A DNA stretch of 44,131 nt, taken from NCBI GenBank assembly GCA_021775495.1, contig JAJFHT010000034.1, positions 1 to 44,131 on the forward strand. The letters run 5' to 3'. The notes under the pieces were generated by a model. That model was given only the letters and a program-made list of their open reading frames with translations. It had not been told where the DNA came from and ran no database searches. The DNA is from Hyphomicrobiales bacterium (GTDB lineage Bacteria > Pseudomonadota > Alphaproteobacteria > Rhizobiales > Rhizobiaceae). The position numbers and the translations under genes were made by a program. Shown here piece by piece: positions 7,416-17,346 of the stretch. Each line of letters opens with the position of its first letter. The first letter of the stretch is position 1.

Positions 7416-9503
7416 TCAGCAGGCGCGGTCTTCCAGCGAAGTGGTGGATTCCTCCGCCACTACGGTGCAGCTATTGGCCTTCACCGAAACGCCGAGCAGA
7501 CCTGGCAGCGCCTGCGGCGCTATTCCAGCACTGGCGATGATCTGCAGCATCGGCACCGGATTTTCCGGTGCGATGCGGATCGACAGGTCGCGTGGATCGG
7601 AGAAGAATTTCTCGGCCGCACTCGTGACCATCGTGGTGAAGGAATCATCACCAACCATCGCAAGCGCATTGCTCAATTGAAAGCGCAGGAACTGAACCAT
7701 CTGGTCCTTGGTTGCACCTGATTGCTTGGATGCCAGCGTCAATGCCGCCTCAACGCCACCCTCATTGAACAGATCAAAATCCAGCGACTTTAGGCTGAGC
7801 GTTGCTGCAGCCGCCTGTATTTGTTCCGGGTTTTGCAGAACGGATTTCGGCATGCCGCCCAGCCTGGCCTTGGCGCGTACCACGCCGATCGGCGCGACGT
7901 CGATGACAAGGTTTTCAACTATCAGGTCCTCGCTCTGCTCGTCCCAACGAATTTTCAGATCTTCGGTCAGCCGCAACCTGTCGATTCCGGCTGCCATCAG
8001 CATGCCCCGCGCCTGCTGGTCTTGAATGATGGAAACCGGTATTTCGAGACCTTCGACCGACAATTCGATCTCGGTTGGAACCGGCGGTACACTTGTCCGC
8101 ATGTTGAGCTGATAGCGATCCAGTCCAGCTTCCACATCGCCCGGAACCCGAAGGAACAGATCATCGATGCCCATTGATATCGACCGCGGCGTAAACGCTC
8201 TGGCAATTTCCAGCGGATCCGGTTCACTGGTGCCGGCGACGAACTGTTCAATCAGGGCTTTCATCGGGCCGTAGGGCGCAAAATCAATGTCGCTGACTGA
8301 AAACTTGCCGAGCCGGAACGTGCCACCCGATCCTGCGTTTGCCTTGACCGAAGACACCGAGAATTCTCCCAGCCCTTCGGCACTCAGTTCCGAAACCAGC
8401 ATCTTGCCCATTTCCGCCGATGCCGTTGCCGATGGGTTTTCCGGATCGGGAAACTCAACGCTGACACCGTCAATCGACATGCGACCGATCGCAATTGCGC
8501 GATAGATGTCGAACAGGGCAATACCCAGTTTTGCTTCGTCGACATCCTGACCGGAAAGCATTCCATCAAGCAATGGAAGGAACTGGGTTTCGGGTGGCCG
8601 GACGGCAAAATCCTCATAGGTGATCCGGTCGATAGCAATTTTTACCGGACCGGCTTCAATCCGGTAATCCTGCGCCGTCATTGATTCAAGGGCGCTGGTG
8701 TATTCCGTATTATCCGCCAATGCCGGATCAAACAGGGAGAACAGAGCCTTGATATCGTAACGGGTCGCCTGCGAACCGGCCATGGTAATCTTGACGTCAA
8801 CCGGGTTGCCGCTCTCATCGGTGATCGGTGCAGTCTGACTGAACAGACCGGTCGCATAGCGACCGACAACGCCATCCCGCATATCCTTGATCAGCAGGTC
8901 ACGAATATCATAGGTGATCGTCTGGGACGGGTTGGAACCTCCGGATTCCGTCATGGAAAAAGCCATACGTGCTATGCTGTTTTCAGCAATTTCATATTCG
9001 GCGACGGTCTGCAGGACTGGCAGCCAGCGGCTCACAGGACGGTTTGCATCTTCCTCAATTTCCGGGTAGCGCGGCCAGAACGCATCGACCAGCAGATATC
9101 CCTCCACACTGCCTTTGAGGGAAATATCCGAGCCGTTTTCGGCATCGACCTGGACGTCGAAACGAGTGTCGTCCGAGAGCGTCAGGCGATCGACCGAATA
9201 CCCGTCTTTACCTTCGGCAAATCCCACCGCGACAAGTTCCGGTGTCGTCCAGGAAAAATCGACTTTTGCCGAACCCACTTTTGTCTGTTGGTCTCCCGGC
9301 ACCGTCAGCGAATAGGAAAGCCGGAAATCCCGGACCGAAAGACTATTGCCGGATTCGTCGGCCGAGGAATAATTCGCCTGCATCCCCAGATCGGAATAGG
9401 ATTTCAGCCAGTCGTCGAAAGCTTCTTTTCCGCTGGATTGAGCAAAAACCGGCGAAGAAAATACCGCCGCGACACACCAGACCAAAAGCAGATAACGCTT
9501 CAT
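7416..9503 (-). CDS. Large exported protein of unknown function
   Basis: A 695-residue protein I do not recognise. The start at 9503 gives a clean Sec signal peptide (MKRYLLLVWCVAAVFSSPVFA, cleavage near residue 21) and has GGGAG eight bases upstream. The open frame extends 65 codons further, but that stretch lacks these signs. The mature part is rich in alternating beta-strand-like segments with many Asp/Glu and repeated I/V-D-x-V patterns (such as MSIDGVSVEFPDPEN). There is no transmembrane helix and no recognisable catalytic motif. Two cysteines near the very C-terminus could form a disulfide. The pattern recalls AsmA/YdgA-like periplasmic proteins, but this is a guess. It lies 95 bp downstream of the MFS gene, so read-through from the pca operon is possible. 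Confidence 0.85.
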   Translation of the reverse strand: MKRYLLLVWCVAAVFSSPVFAQSSGKEAFDDWLKSYSDLGMQANYSSADESGNSLSVRDFRLSYSLTVPGDQQTKVGSAKVDFSWTTPELVAVGFAEGKDGYSVDRLTLSDDTRFDVQVDAENGSDISLKGSVEGYLLVDAFWPRYPEIEEDANRPVSRWLPVLQTVAEYEIAENSIARMAFSMTESGGSNPSQTITYDIRDLLIKDMRDGVVGRYATGLFSQTAPITDESGNPVDVKITMAGSQATRYDIKALFSLFDPALADNTEYTSALESMTAQDYRIEAGPVKIAIDRITYEDFAVRPPETQFLPLLDGMLSGQDVDEAKLGIALFDIYRAIAIGRMSIDGVSVEFPDPENPSATASAEMGKMLVSELSAEGLGEFSVSSVKANAGSGGTFRLGKFSVSDIDFAPYGPMKALIEQFVAGTSEPDPLEIARAFTPRSISMGIDDLFLRVPGDVEAGLDRYQLNMRTSVPPVPTEIELSVEGLEIPVSIIQDQQARGMLMAAGIDRLRLTEDLKIRWDEQSEDLIVENLVIDVAPIGVVRAKARLGGMPKSVLQNPEQIQAAAATLSLKSLDFDLFNEGGVEAALTLASKQSGATKDQMVQFLRFQLSNALAMVGDDSFTTMVTSAAEKFFSDPRDLSIRIAPENPVPMLQIIASAGIAPQALPGLLGVSVKANSCTVVAEESTTSLEDRAC

Positions 9504-9598
9504 CGAGCCATGCTCCCATTTCATTGATGTCAGACCATACCGCTTCAGGCCGATTTGCATAGAGCAAAGCCGGATATCGGTCCCGGGAAAGCCAACGT

Positions 9599-10795
9599 TC
9601 AGTTCCGGGAAAGTACCCGTCCCGGTTTGGCCAGCAAGAGATAGACCGACGCTGCAGCAAAGCAGATTATGCAGATCAACAGCAGCAGACCCGACCATGC
9701 CTCCACGCTTTCCCCTGCCAGATAAACCAGTCCCGAAACGATGATTGCCGAGACGATCTGACCGACAAAGCCATAGAACGAGGCGGCGAACCCGGCGATG
9801 TCGCCGTGCGGATCGAGTACCAGGGCGGCGGCATTTGAATAGACGATCAGGTAGCTGGTCGCGAACAGGACCAGCAAGGCCGAAAGATTGATTGCCGTCA
9901 GGACATCAGTCAAAGCGCCCACATACATCAGGCCGGAGGCAACAACCAGCACGACACTGGCCAGAATCATCGATCGTTCGGTGCCGATCAGGGTGATCAG
10001 CCGCCTGTTGGCGATCTGGCCGACGATGATGCCCAACCCATGCAAGGCGAACAGGAAAGCAAACCACAATCCGGTCACTCCGAACGCGGCCTCGTAGACA
10101 CGCGGTGCACCGCTGAGAATGAGAACCATCGACGACAGAATGATGCCGGTCAGTGCCAGGAAATATCCGGACTGAGGATGCACCATCAGTCGCTTTGCCC
10201 GGCGCAGCATGACGCGCGGGTCGAGTGCATCGGGCGATCTTTCGGGGATTGTTTCGGGCATCCGGATCAGCAGAACCAGCAGCAGCAGGCCGAGCAGCGC
10301 CATGGCCACGAATACGAACCGCCAGCTCGTCAGTTCAGCGATCACAGCGCCGACAAGCGGCGCAACAATGGGACCCAGCGCAAAGACGGCGGTGGCCAGC
10401 GCCAGGTTTCGGGCCAGTTCCGTTCCCGAGAAGAGGTCACGAATGATTGCCCGCGAGCAGACGGCCGCAGCCGCCCCTCCAATGCCCTGCATCAGCCGGC
10501 CGGCAAGCAACCAGTCGATGCTCGGAGCCGCAATCGACAGGATCGAACCGGCCAGGTAGATTGACAGGCCGACGGCAAGCACGCGCTTGCGGCCAAAACG
10601 ATCCGATGCCGAGCCCCAGAACAATTGCCCGATACCGAGCGCAAAAATATAGACGGTCACCGTCAGTTGCACGCGCTCGTAAGGCGTTTGCAGATCAGCG
10701 GCGGTTGCGGAAAATGCCGGCAGGGTGATGTCGATCGAAAAAGCCGAAGCCGCCATCAACAGCCCGCAATAAATGACAATTGCACGTGGACTCAA
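9599..10795 (-). CDS. Bcr/CflA-type MFS transporter
   Basis: A 398-residue inner-membrane protein with about 12 hydrophobic segments. It has the Bcr/CflA signature: FSIDITLPAF in helix 1, the loop 2-3 motif GSASDRFGRKRVLAVG, and MQGIGGAAAAVCSRAIIRD in helix 4. These are drug:H+ antiporters. The TTG start at 10795 overlaps the pcaB stop by four bases (TTGA), so translation is probably coupled to pcaB. This links it to protocatechuate/4-hydroxybenzoate metabolism, perhaps exporting an aromatic acid or intermediate. The substrate is not shown by the sequence. Confidence 0.92.
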   Translation of the reverse strand: MSPRAIVIYCGLLMAASAFSIDITLPAFSATAADLQTPYERVQLTVTVYIFALGIGQLFWGSASDRFGRKRVLAVGLSIYLAGSILSIAAPSIDWLLAGRLMQGIGGAAAAVCSRAIIRDLFSGTELARNLALATAVFALGPIVAPLVGAVIAELTSWRFVFVAMALLGLLLLVLLIRMPETIPERSPDALDPRVMLRRAKRLMVHPQSGYFLALTGIILSSMVLILSGAPRVYEAAFGVTGLWFAFLFALHGLGIIVGQIANRRLITLIGTERSMILASVVLVVASGLMYVGALTDVLTAINLSALLVLFATSYLIVYSNAAALVLDPHGDIAGFAASFYGFVGQIVSAIIVSGLVYLAGESVEAWSGLLLLICIICFAAASVYLLLAKPGRVLSRN

Positions 10796-11853
10796 CTGGC
10801 TGCACCGGTAGCCGTAAACCGAATTGAATCAAGCAGCGATGCAGCGGTTCTCAATCCGGCAGCGGTCGCCATGACCATCTGCGGCAATAACATCCATTCC
10901 AGTGTCCAGGCCGCGCCGGAACGCTCGTTTTCATGAACCCCCGCATGGTGCATTCCGGCAATCAAGGTCGCATTGAACCGTGCCAGCGTAACCAGGGTTT
11001 CAGCTCCAACCGGGTTGACCTTGTGCGGCATCGCGGATGATCCACCTCCGGAAGACAGGATCACCTCACCGATTTCATTCTGCGCCATCAGGCAGATATC
11101 CTGTCCCATCTTTCCCAGCGATGAGCTGACCGACGAGAGCCAACCGGCAAGCAGAATCTGGCCGTCGCGTTCGCTGTGCCGAGCACCCGGGACATATGGA
11201 AGGTTTAAGGCCGCCGCCATGTGACGGGCGACTTTTTCGCCTTCGTCGCCAAGCTTGTCGAGCGTTCCGGCAGCACCGCCAAAATGCAGCAGAACAACCG
11301 CGTTTTTGATTTCATCCATCCGCCCAAGCGAACGCCACAGCGGATCGCGCCAGCTCGCGATCTTGCGCGAGACCGGGACCGGAACAGCTTTCTGCATGCG
11401 TGTGTGCGCCTGGACGACCAGCGCACCGTCGCGTTTGTCCAGCGTATCAAGCCTGCCGACAATTTCGGTCAGGCGATTTGCAAAATCATCAAGCACCGGA
11501 GCAATGCAGAGCGAAAACGCTGTATCGATCACGTCCTGACTGGTCGCACCAAAATGCAGGTGATGCCGGTGCGCTTTGTCCACGACAGCACGCAGCTGCG
11601 CTACCAGTTCCGGGACGACCACTCCGTCCCGCGCCGTCGCCCGTTGCAACGCTTGGGTGTCCGGCGCGAACGAGCCAATGGCGGCCACAATCGCAGCAGC
11701 CGCCTCCACAGAAATGACTCCGGCAGCCGCCTCGGATTCGGCCAATGCCGCCTCGAAAGCCAGCATTGCTCTTACCGCCTCTTCAGCCGAGAGTCGGCCG
11801 GCCGTGTCCGGGTCTCCGATCAGACCAGACAGATGGGGATGATCAAATATCAA
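10792..11853 (-). CDS. pcaB: 3-carboxy-cis,cis-muconate cycloisomerase
   Basis: A member of the fumarase/aspartase superfamily that lactonises 3-carboxy-cis,cis-muconate to 4-carboxymuconolactone. The superfamily signature is clear as GGGSSAMPHKVNPVGAET, and the substrate-binding GATSQDVIDTA motif is also present. With a TTG start at 11853 the protein is 353 residues, the short form seen in rhizobia rather than the longer Pseudomonas form. The N-terminus then reads MIFDHPHLSGL, which fits the family. An upstream extension is open but would run deeper into pcaG. It overlaps the end of pcaG by 11 bases and the MFS gene by four, so the three are translationally linked. Confidence 0.94.
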   Translation of the reverse strand: MIFDHPHLSGLIGDPDTAGRLSAEEAVRAMLAFEAALAESEAAAGVISVEAAAAIVAAIGSFAPDTQALQRATARDGVVVPELVAQLRAVVDKAHRHHLHFGATSQDVIDTAFSLCIAPVLDDFANRLTEIVGRLDTLDKRDGALVVQAHTRMQKAVPVPVSRKIASWRDPLWRSLGRMDEIKNAVVLLHFGGAAGTLDKLGDEGEKVARHMAAALNLPYVPGARHSERDGQILLAGWLSSVSSSLGKMGQDICLMAQNEIGEVILSSGGGSSAMPHKVNPVGAETLVTLARFNATLIAGMHHAGVHENERSGAAWTLEWMLLPQMVMATAAGLRTAASLLDSIRFTATGAAS

Positions 11854-12457
11854 AAAACACTGTTTCCCTGTCACCCTGAAGACGGATGTCGAAACCGAAA
11901 ACATTGCCCTTTCGCGCTGCGATCAGCGTTTCGATTCGATCAGGCTGCCGTACTTTTTCAAGAACCGGATCCATGGCGTTGGCCTCCGCTTCATCGCCGA
12001 AATACATTCGCGTTTGCAGGCCCAGATTGATCCCGCGCGCAACAATCCAGAACGTAATGTGAGGCGCCATCAAGCGACCATCGACATATGGAACCCGACC
12101 CGGTTTGATCGTTGCGAAGGAGTAGACCCCGGATTCACCGTTGGTCGGGCAACGCCCCCATCCTGTAAAATTTGGATCGGCTTCCCCGCGCCGTTCCGCC
12201 GGGCTGTTGTAAAGGCCGGAACTGTCAGCCTGCCAGATCTCAACAAGTGCATCTGCGACAGGAGCGCCGGATCCGTCCAGAACACGACCCTGGATGTTTA
12301 TTCTTTCACCCTTGGTCTTGTCATTGACCATCTCGATTCCGAGATCGGCATCATAGACGCCGGTTATGCCGCAATGGTTGGGTGTCAGGCCGATATGAAC
12401 GTAAGGGCCCGCCGTCTGTGATGGCGTTTCTTTAACAATCGCCGGATAGGTGGTCAT
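11843..12457 (-). CDS. pcaG: Protocatechuate 3,4-dioxygenase alpha subunit
   Basis: A 204-residue intradiol dioxygenase-fold subunit that pairs with PcaH to cleave protocatechuate to 3-carboxy-cis,cis-muconate. The family segments TPSQTAGPYVHIGL, GRVLDGSGAPVADALVEIWQAD, GWGRCPTNGESGVYSF and APHITFWI are all visible. As in other alpha subunits, the iron-ligand histidine pair is not conserved (APHITFW). The ATG at 12457 is preferred: it shares one base with the pcaH stop and has GGAGG seven bases upstream. Confidence 0.96.
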   Translation of the reverse strand: MTTYPAIVKETPSQTAGPYVHIGLTPNHCGITGVYDADLGIEMVNDKTKGERINIQGRVLDGSGAPVADALVEIWQADSSGLYNSPAERRGEADPNFTGWGRCPTNGESGVYSFATIKPGRVPYVDGRLMAPHITFWIVARGINLGLQTRMYFGDEAEANAMDPVLEKVRQPDRIETLIAARKGNVFGFDIRLQGDRETVFFDI

Positions 12458-13197
12458 CAATTGCCCTCCAAACGGTTTTCAAACAAGGTTGATCTACGGC
12501 CACGCAAAACAATGTCGAAATGATAGGCTTGGGCGTCCATTGGTATGGTGTTTTCCATATCCAGTGGAGCGATCAGGCTGCGGACCGCGTTCTCGTCGCT
12601 GATGGTCCGCACGATCGGGCATTTCCAGATCAGCGGATCGCCTTCGAAATACATCTGGGTAATCAGCCGCTGGGCGAACCCGTGCCCGAAGATCGAAAAA
12701 TGGATATGTGCCGGTCGCCAGTCGTTGACACCGTTTGGCCAGGGATATGGGCCCGGGCGGACGGTCCGAAATGAGTAGTAACCCTGCTCATCAGTGATAC
12801 TTCGCCCGCACCCGCCGAAATTGGGATCGAGTGCTGCAAGGTACCCTTCGTTCTTGTGGCGGTACCGCCCACCGGCATTGGCCTGCCAGAACTCCACCAG
12901 CGCTCCTGCGACGCCATGGCCGCGCTCGTCGATCACCCTGCCATGGACGATAATACGTGGACCGATCGCCGACTCACCGGGCTTGGCAAAGTTGTGGATC
13001 AGATCATTGTCAGCTTCACCGATCGTCGAATGGCCGAACACCGGTCCAGTGATTTCGGACAGAGTATTGTTCAGTGAAATCAAGGCTTTTTGCGGCGAGC
13101 GAAGGATCGACGTCTTGTACCAGGGCGTATAGGCAATCGGCTGCCACGTCCTGTCACGCGGGAAAAACGCACCTGTTTCGGGTTCTTTTTTCTGCAT
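12457..13197 (-). CDS. pcaH: Protocatechuate 3,4-dioxygenase beta subunit
   Basis: A 246-residue iron-binding subunit of the (alpha-beta)n Fe(III) intradiol dioxygenase. The non-heme iron ligands expected from the Pseudomonas enzyme are all identifiable: Tyr in GGRYRHKN, Tyr in [12 protein letters not shown], and the two His of [11 protein letters not shown]. The Gly-rich DPNFGGCGR segment is also typical. GGAG lies seven bases before the ATG at 13197. It follows pcaC by 12 bp and is joined to pcaG by a one-base stop/start overlap. Confidence 0.97.
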   Translation of the reverse strand: MQKKEPETGAFFPRDRTWQPIAYTPWYKTSILRSPQKALISLNNTLSEITGPVFGHSTIGEADNDLIHNFAKPGESAIGPRIIVHGRVIDERGHGVAGALVEFWQANAGGRYRHKNEGYLAALDPNFGGCGRSITDEQGYYSFRTVRPGPYPWPNGVNDWRPAHIHFSIFGHGFAQRLITQMYFEGDPLIWKCPIVRTISDENAVRSLIAPLDMENTIPMDAQAYHFDIVLRGRRSTLFENRLEGN

Positions 13198-13209
13198 TGT
13201 TCTTCTCCG

Positions 13210-13614
13210 TCAGTCAGATGCTTCCAGATCCATTTCAGCAAACACTCTCTTGGCAATTTTGAACGCGCTGTTGGCCGCCGGCACACCGCCATAGATGGCA
13301 ACATGCATCAGTGCTTCGGTAATGTCTTCCCGGCTGCAGCCTGTGTTGACGGACGCCCTTACATGCATGGCGACCTCTTCGTCATGACCGAGCGCCGCAA
13401 GCAGAGCAATGGTCACCATGGAGCGCTCACGCCGGGTCCAGTGTGGCCGCGACCAGACATGCCCCCAGGCTGCCTCGGTAATCATTTCCTGAAACGGCGC
13501 ATCGACGGATGTCTTGCCGGCCTCGGCGCGATCCACATGGGCATCACCGAGCACCTGGCGGCGCATAGCCATGCCCTGTTTGTGACGGCTGTTTTTCTCG
13601 GCTGAGTCGGTCAT
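13210..13614 (-). CDS. pcaC: 4-carboxymuconolactone decarboxylase
   Basis: A 134-residue protein of the CMD/AhpD-like family, the normal length for stand-alone PcaC. It decarboxylates 4-carboxymuconolactone to 3-oxoadipate enol-lactone. Typical segments are ATNAPFQ-like DAPFQEMITEAAWGHVWSRP, RRERSMVTIALLAALGHDEE and CSREDITEALMHVAIYGGVPAANSAF. It lies between pobA (36 bp) and pcaH (12 bp). It is not fused to PcaD, and no separate pcaD is present nearby. Confidence 0.96.
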   Translation of the reverse strand: MTDSAEKNSRHKQGMAMRRQVLGDAHVDRAEAGKTSVDAPFQEMITEAAWGHVWSRPHWTRRERSMVTIALLAALGHDEEVAMHVRASVNTGCSREDITEALMHVAIYGGVPAANSAFKIAKRVFAEMDLEASD

Positions 13615-13650
13615 GATCTCATTTCATCTGGGAGCGCGGACATCACATAC

Positions 13651-14838
<1,188 letters not shown>

Positions 14839-14873
14839 CTAATTGGCACGGCCACGGAAGTGCGGTCAATGTA

Positions 14874-14891
14874 CCACTGCCGTGGCAGTGG
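14874..14891. promoter_or_regulatory. Palindrome in the pobA / GH116 divergent promoter region
   Basis: The 130-bp gap between the divergent pobA and glycosidase genes contains a perfect inverted repeat, CCACTGCC-GT-GGCAGTGG. Arms of eight bases around two bases suit a protein-binding site better than an RNA hairpin. It lies about 50 bp upstream of the pobA ATG. The cognate regulator is not in this neighbourhood. Confidence 0.45.
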
Positions 14892-14953
14892 CGGATCGAC
14901 TTGACTTTGGCCCGCAATACGATCTGTTGACCGTTCACCAGACTGGTCCGATC

Positions 14954-17293
14954 ATGCCCGCCGCCAACGATCCCTTCGCAGCTCCGAACTCCGCCTTGAG
15001 CCGCAGGCTTGGTACGCCACTCCCCAGGTCATCCGGCAAATGGGATATGTTGTTCCAGCCGATAGACGGCACCGGCGTGCCGCTGGGTGGTATCGGTACC
15101 GGTGCAATCACGCGCGCTTCCGACGGGCGCTTCACCCGATGGACCATCAAGGCCGGCGGCGTCAAAGATTTCGCGCTCCCGGCAGCCGGATTTGCATTAT
15201 GGGAAAAGAAATCAGCTTCGGCTCCGGTTACGGTGGCATTGCAGCCGAGACCTGAAACACCGGAATTGTCGGCCTTCTCGTTCGGCGGCCAAAACGGTGA
15301 CTGGAACGGACTGTTTCCAAAAGCCTGGCACTCCCACGAGGCCGATCAGGATCGAAGCATTGCGGCCGAATGCCTGTCCTTTTCTCCGGTGGTTCCAGGC
15401 AATCTCGAGGTCTCTTCGCTGCCGCTGGCACTGTTTCGCTGGCGCCTGACCAATACCTCCGATGAACCAGTCGATACGTCTGTTCTGTTCCATTTCCCAA
15501 ATCTCAATGGCTGGTTCGAGGATTTCGATGAAGGCAGGCCGAAACGCGCGCCGGCCGGCTGTTTCAACCGTACCGCCGATGAAGGTCTGGCCGGCATTAT
15601 CTTCGACCGGCGGCGTGCCGGCGACACGCTTTCGGAGGGAAGCGGAGAGTGGTGTATTGCTGCGGCGGAGCAACCCGGCATCGAATTGACGCGTACAATC
15701 TGTTTTGACGGAGCAGGAGACGGGTCGGACCTTTGGGCCGGTTTTTCCAACGATGGCCGCGCACCAGATCTCGGTTCCGGCTGGCTGGTCGAGAGCGGTT
15801 TCAGAGAGTCGCCCCCCGGACTGCCGACCGGAGCAATTTCGGCACGCATATCGCTCGCACCCGGAGAGAGTCGCGAAGTGACCTTTGCGCTGGCTTGGGA
15901 CCTGCCGGTAATCCGGTTCGGACAGGGACGCCGCTGGTTCCGCGCCTATACCGATCAATGGGGCAGCGATGCCCGTTCATCTTCAAAACTCGCCGCCCAT
16001 GCACTCGAAAACGCCGCGATCTGGGAATCGCAAATTGCCGCATGGCATGCAGATGTCCATGCAGCCGTGGGCAATGAACCGCACCGCGCCGGCGTCGCCA
16101 TCAACGAACTTTATTTTCTGGTCGACGGACTGACTGTCTACACATCGGCGGCCGGCTCACCGGACAAAAAACAGCATTTTGGCCTGATCGAATGTCACGA
16201 TTACGCCCTCTACAACACACTCGATCTATGGATCTACGCCGCCGAAGCCGTGGGCCGGCTCTATCCCGATCTTGCCGCATCGGTCGCGGAGGATTTTGCC
16301 GAGCAATTGCTTGCCACCGACCCAGCACCTCGGCGACATCGCTGGGACAAGACCTTGTTCCCGATCAATGTTGCCGGTGCCTGCCCGCACGATCTCGGCG
16401 GACCTGGGGAAGATCCGTTCGTCGTGGTCAATTCCTACACTTATCGCGACCCGACGATCTGGAAGGATCTGAACTGCGACCTGGTTCTGTGCATCTGGCG
16501 CGAGGGACAGGCCATGGGGCCTGCCTGGCGAGAACGCCAGTTTCCGGCGGTTCGCGCCGCAATCGACCACCTGCAGCAATATGACCGTGACGGCGACGGA
16601 CTGATCGAGAATGACGGATTGCCGGACCAGACCTTCGACAATATTCCGATGAAAGGCCCGTCAAGCTATTGCGGCGGATTGTGGATTGCGGCGCTGAAGG
16701 CCGGCGCGCATCTGGCCGAAGAAGCCGGCGAGCGGAAACTGGCCGAAGGCTGGTCGGCGCAAGCCGCCGCCGCAGCGCGGATTTGGCAAAGGCGACTGTT
16801 CAACGGCCGGTATTTTCGTGTCGACACGGATGGCCCGCTGTCCGAAGCCTGCTTCATCGAACAATTGTTCGGCCCGTTTCTCGCGCGACGCCTGGGACTG
16901 GGAGACATCGTCCCTCCGGAGATCGCTATATCGGCACTGAAGGCGATCTACGAATTGAACTTTATCGGTGAAGGCGGCGGTGAAGGAGCGGTGTCTTTGG
17001 CACGTCTGCCGGAGGACGGGGCAAATGCCCTGCCCCACACCGACGACACTTCGTTCCAGACGGCGGAAATTCAACCGGGATTCAACATGTCCTTTGCCGC
17101 GCAACTGGAATGCTGGGGATTGAACGATGAGGCAGATTCCGTCCGCAAGGCTTTGTTCAACGAACTTTACATCAGGCGAAACCTGGTTTTCCAGACACCG
17201 GCGGCGATAGATCGCGGAACGATGAGCTGCCGTGCCATCCTGAACATGCGCCCGATGGCGGCATGGTGGGCTCTGCCGTGGGGAAAAGACTGA
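14954..17293 (+). CDS. GH116-type glycoside hydrolase (non-lysosomal glucosylceramidase family)
   Basis: A 779-residue protein with the two-domain GH116 layout: an N-terminal beta-sandwich opening with PLGGIGTGAITRASDGRF, then an (alpha/alpha)6 barrel. The barrel holds the active-site segments FGLIECHDYALYNTLDLWIY (Glu413, with Asp416 where relatives often have a second Glu) and NDGLPDQTFDNIPMKGPSSYCGGLWIAAL (Asp558/Asp562). These match the nucleophile and acid/base regions of the family that includes GBA2. Family members are retaining beta-glucosidases or beta-xylosidases. No signal peptide is visible, so the enzyme is probably cytosolic. The ATG at 14954 is chosen because the conserved region follows it and the frame upstream looks non-coding. 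It is followed by an SDR and a racemase-like gene on the same strand. Confidence 0.86.
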   Translation: MPAANDPFAAPNSALSRRLGTPLPRSSGKWDMLFQPIDGTGVPLGGIGTGAITRASDGRFTRWTIKAGGVKDFALPAAGFALWEKKSASAPVTVALQPRPETPELSAFSFGGQNGDWNGLFPKAWHSHEADQDRSIAAECLSFSPVVPGNLEVSSLPLALFRWRLTNTSDEPVDTSVLFHFPNLNGWFEDFDEGRPKRAPAGCFNRTADEGLAGIIFDRRRAGDTLSEGSGEWCIAAAEQPGIELTRTICFDGAGDGSDLWAGFSNDGRAPDLGSGWLVESGFRESPPGLPTGAISARISLAPGESREVTFALAWDLPVIRFGQGRRWFRAYTDQWGSDARSSSKLAAHALENAAIWESQIAAWHADVHAAVGNEPHRAGVAINELYFLVDGLTVYTSAAGSPDKKQHFGLIECHDYALYNTLDLWIYAAEAVGRLYPDLAASVAEDFAEQLLATDPAPRRHRWDKTLFPINVAGACPHDLGGPGEDPFVVVNSYTYRDPTIWKDLNCDLVLCIWREGQAMGPAWRERQFPAVRAAIDHLQQYDRDGDGLIENDGLPDQTFDNIPMKGPSSYCGGLWIAALKAGAHLAEEAGERKLAEGWSAQAAAAARIWQRRLFNGRYFRVDTDGPLSEACFIEQLFGPFLARRLGLGDIVPPEIAISALKAIYELNFIGEGGGEGAVSLARLPEDGANALPHTDDTSFQTAEIQPGFNMSFAAQLECWGLNDEADSVRKALFNELYIRRNLVFQTPAAIDRGTMSCRAILNMRPMAAWWALPWGKD

Positions 17294-17346
17294 TGCGTGA
17301 CAGCGGTGCTCGGCACTTCCAGTTCTGTTTCTAATGTCAAACTCGG

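Noticed and set aside
9583-9613. Direct repeat CCGGGAAAG twice, 22 bp apart
   Set aside because: One copy lies in the end of the MFS coding sequence. The repeat is short and GC-rich, and there is no third copy or symmetry to suggest a site.
9504-9698. 65-codon N-terminal extension of the exported orphan
   Set aside because: It would bury the signal peptide and overlap the MFS gene; the ATG at 9503 has a Shine-Dalgarno and a clean signal sequence.
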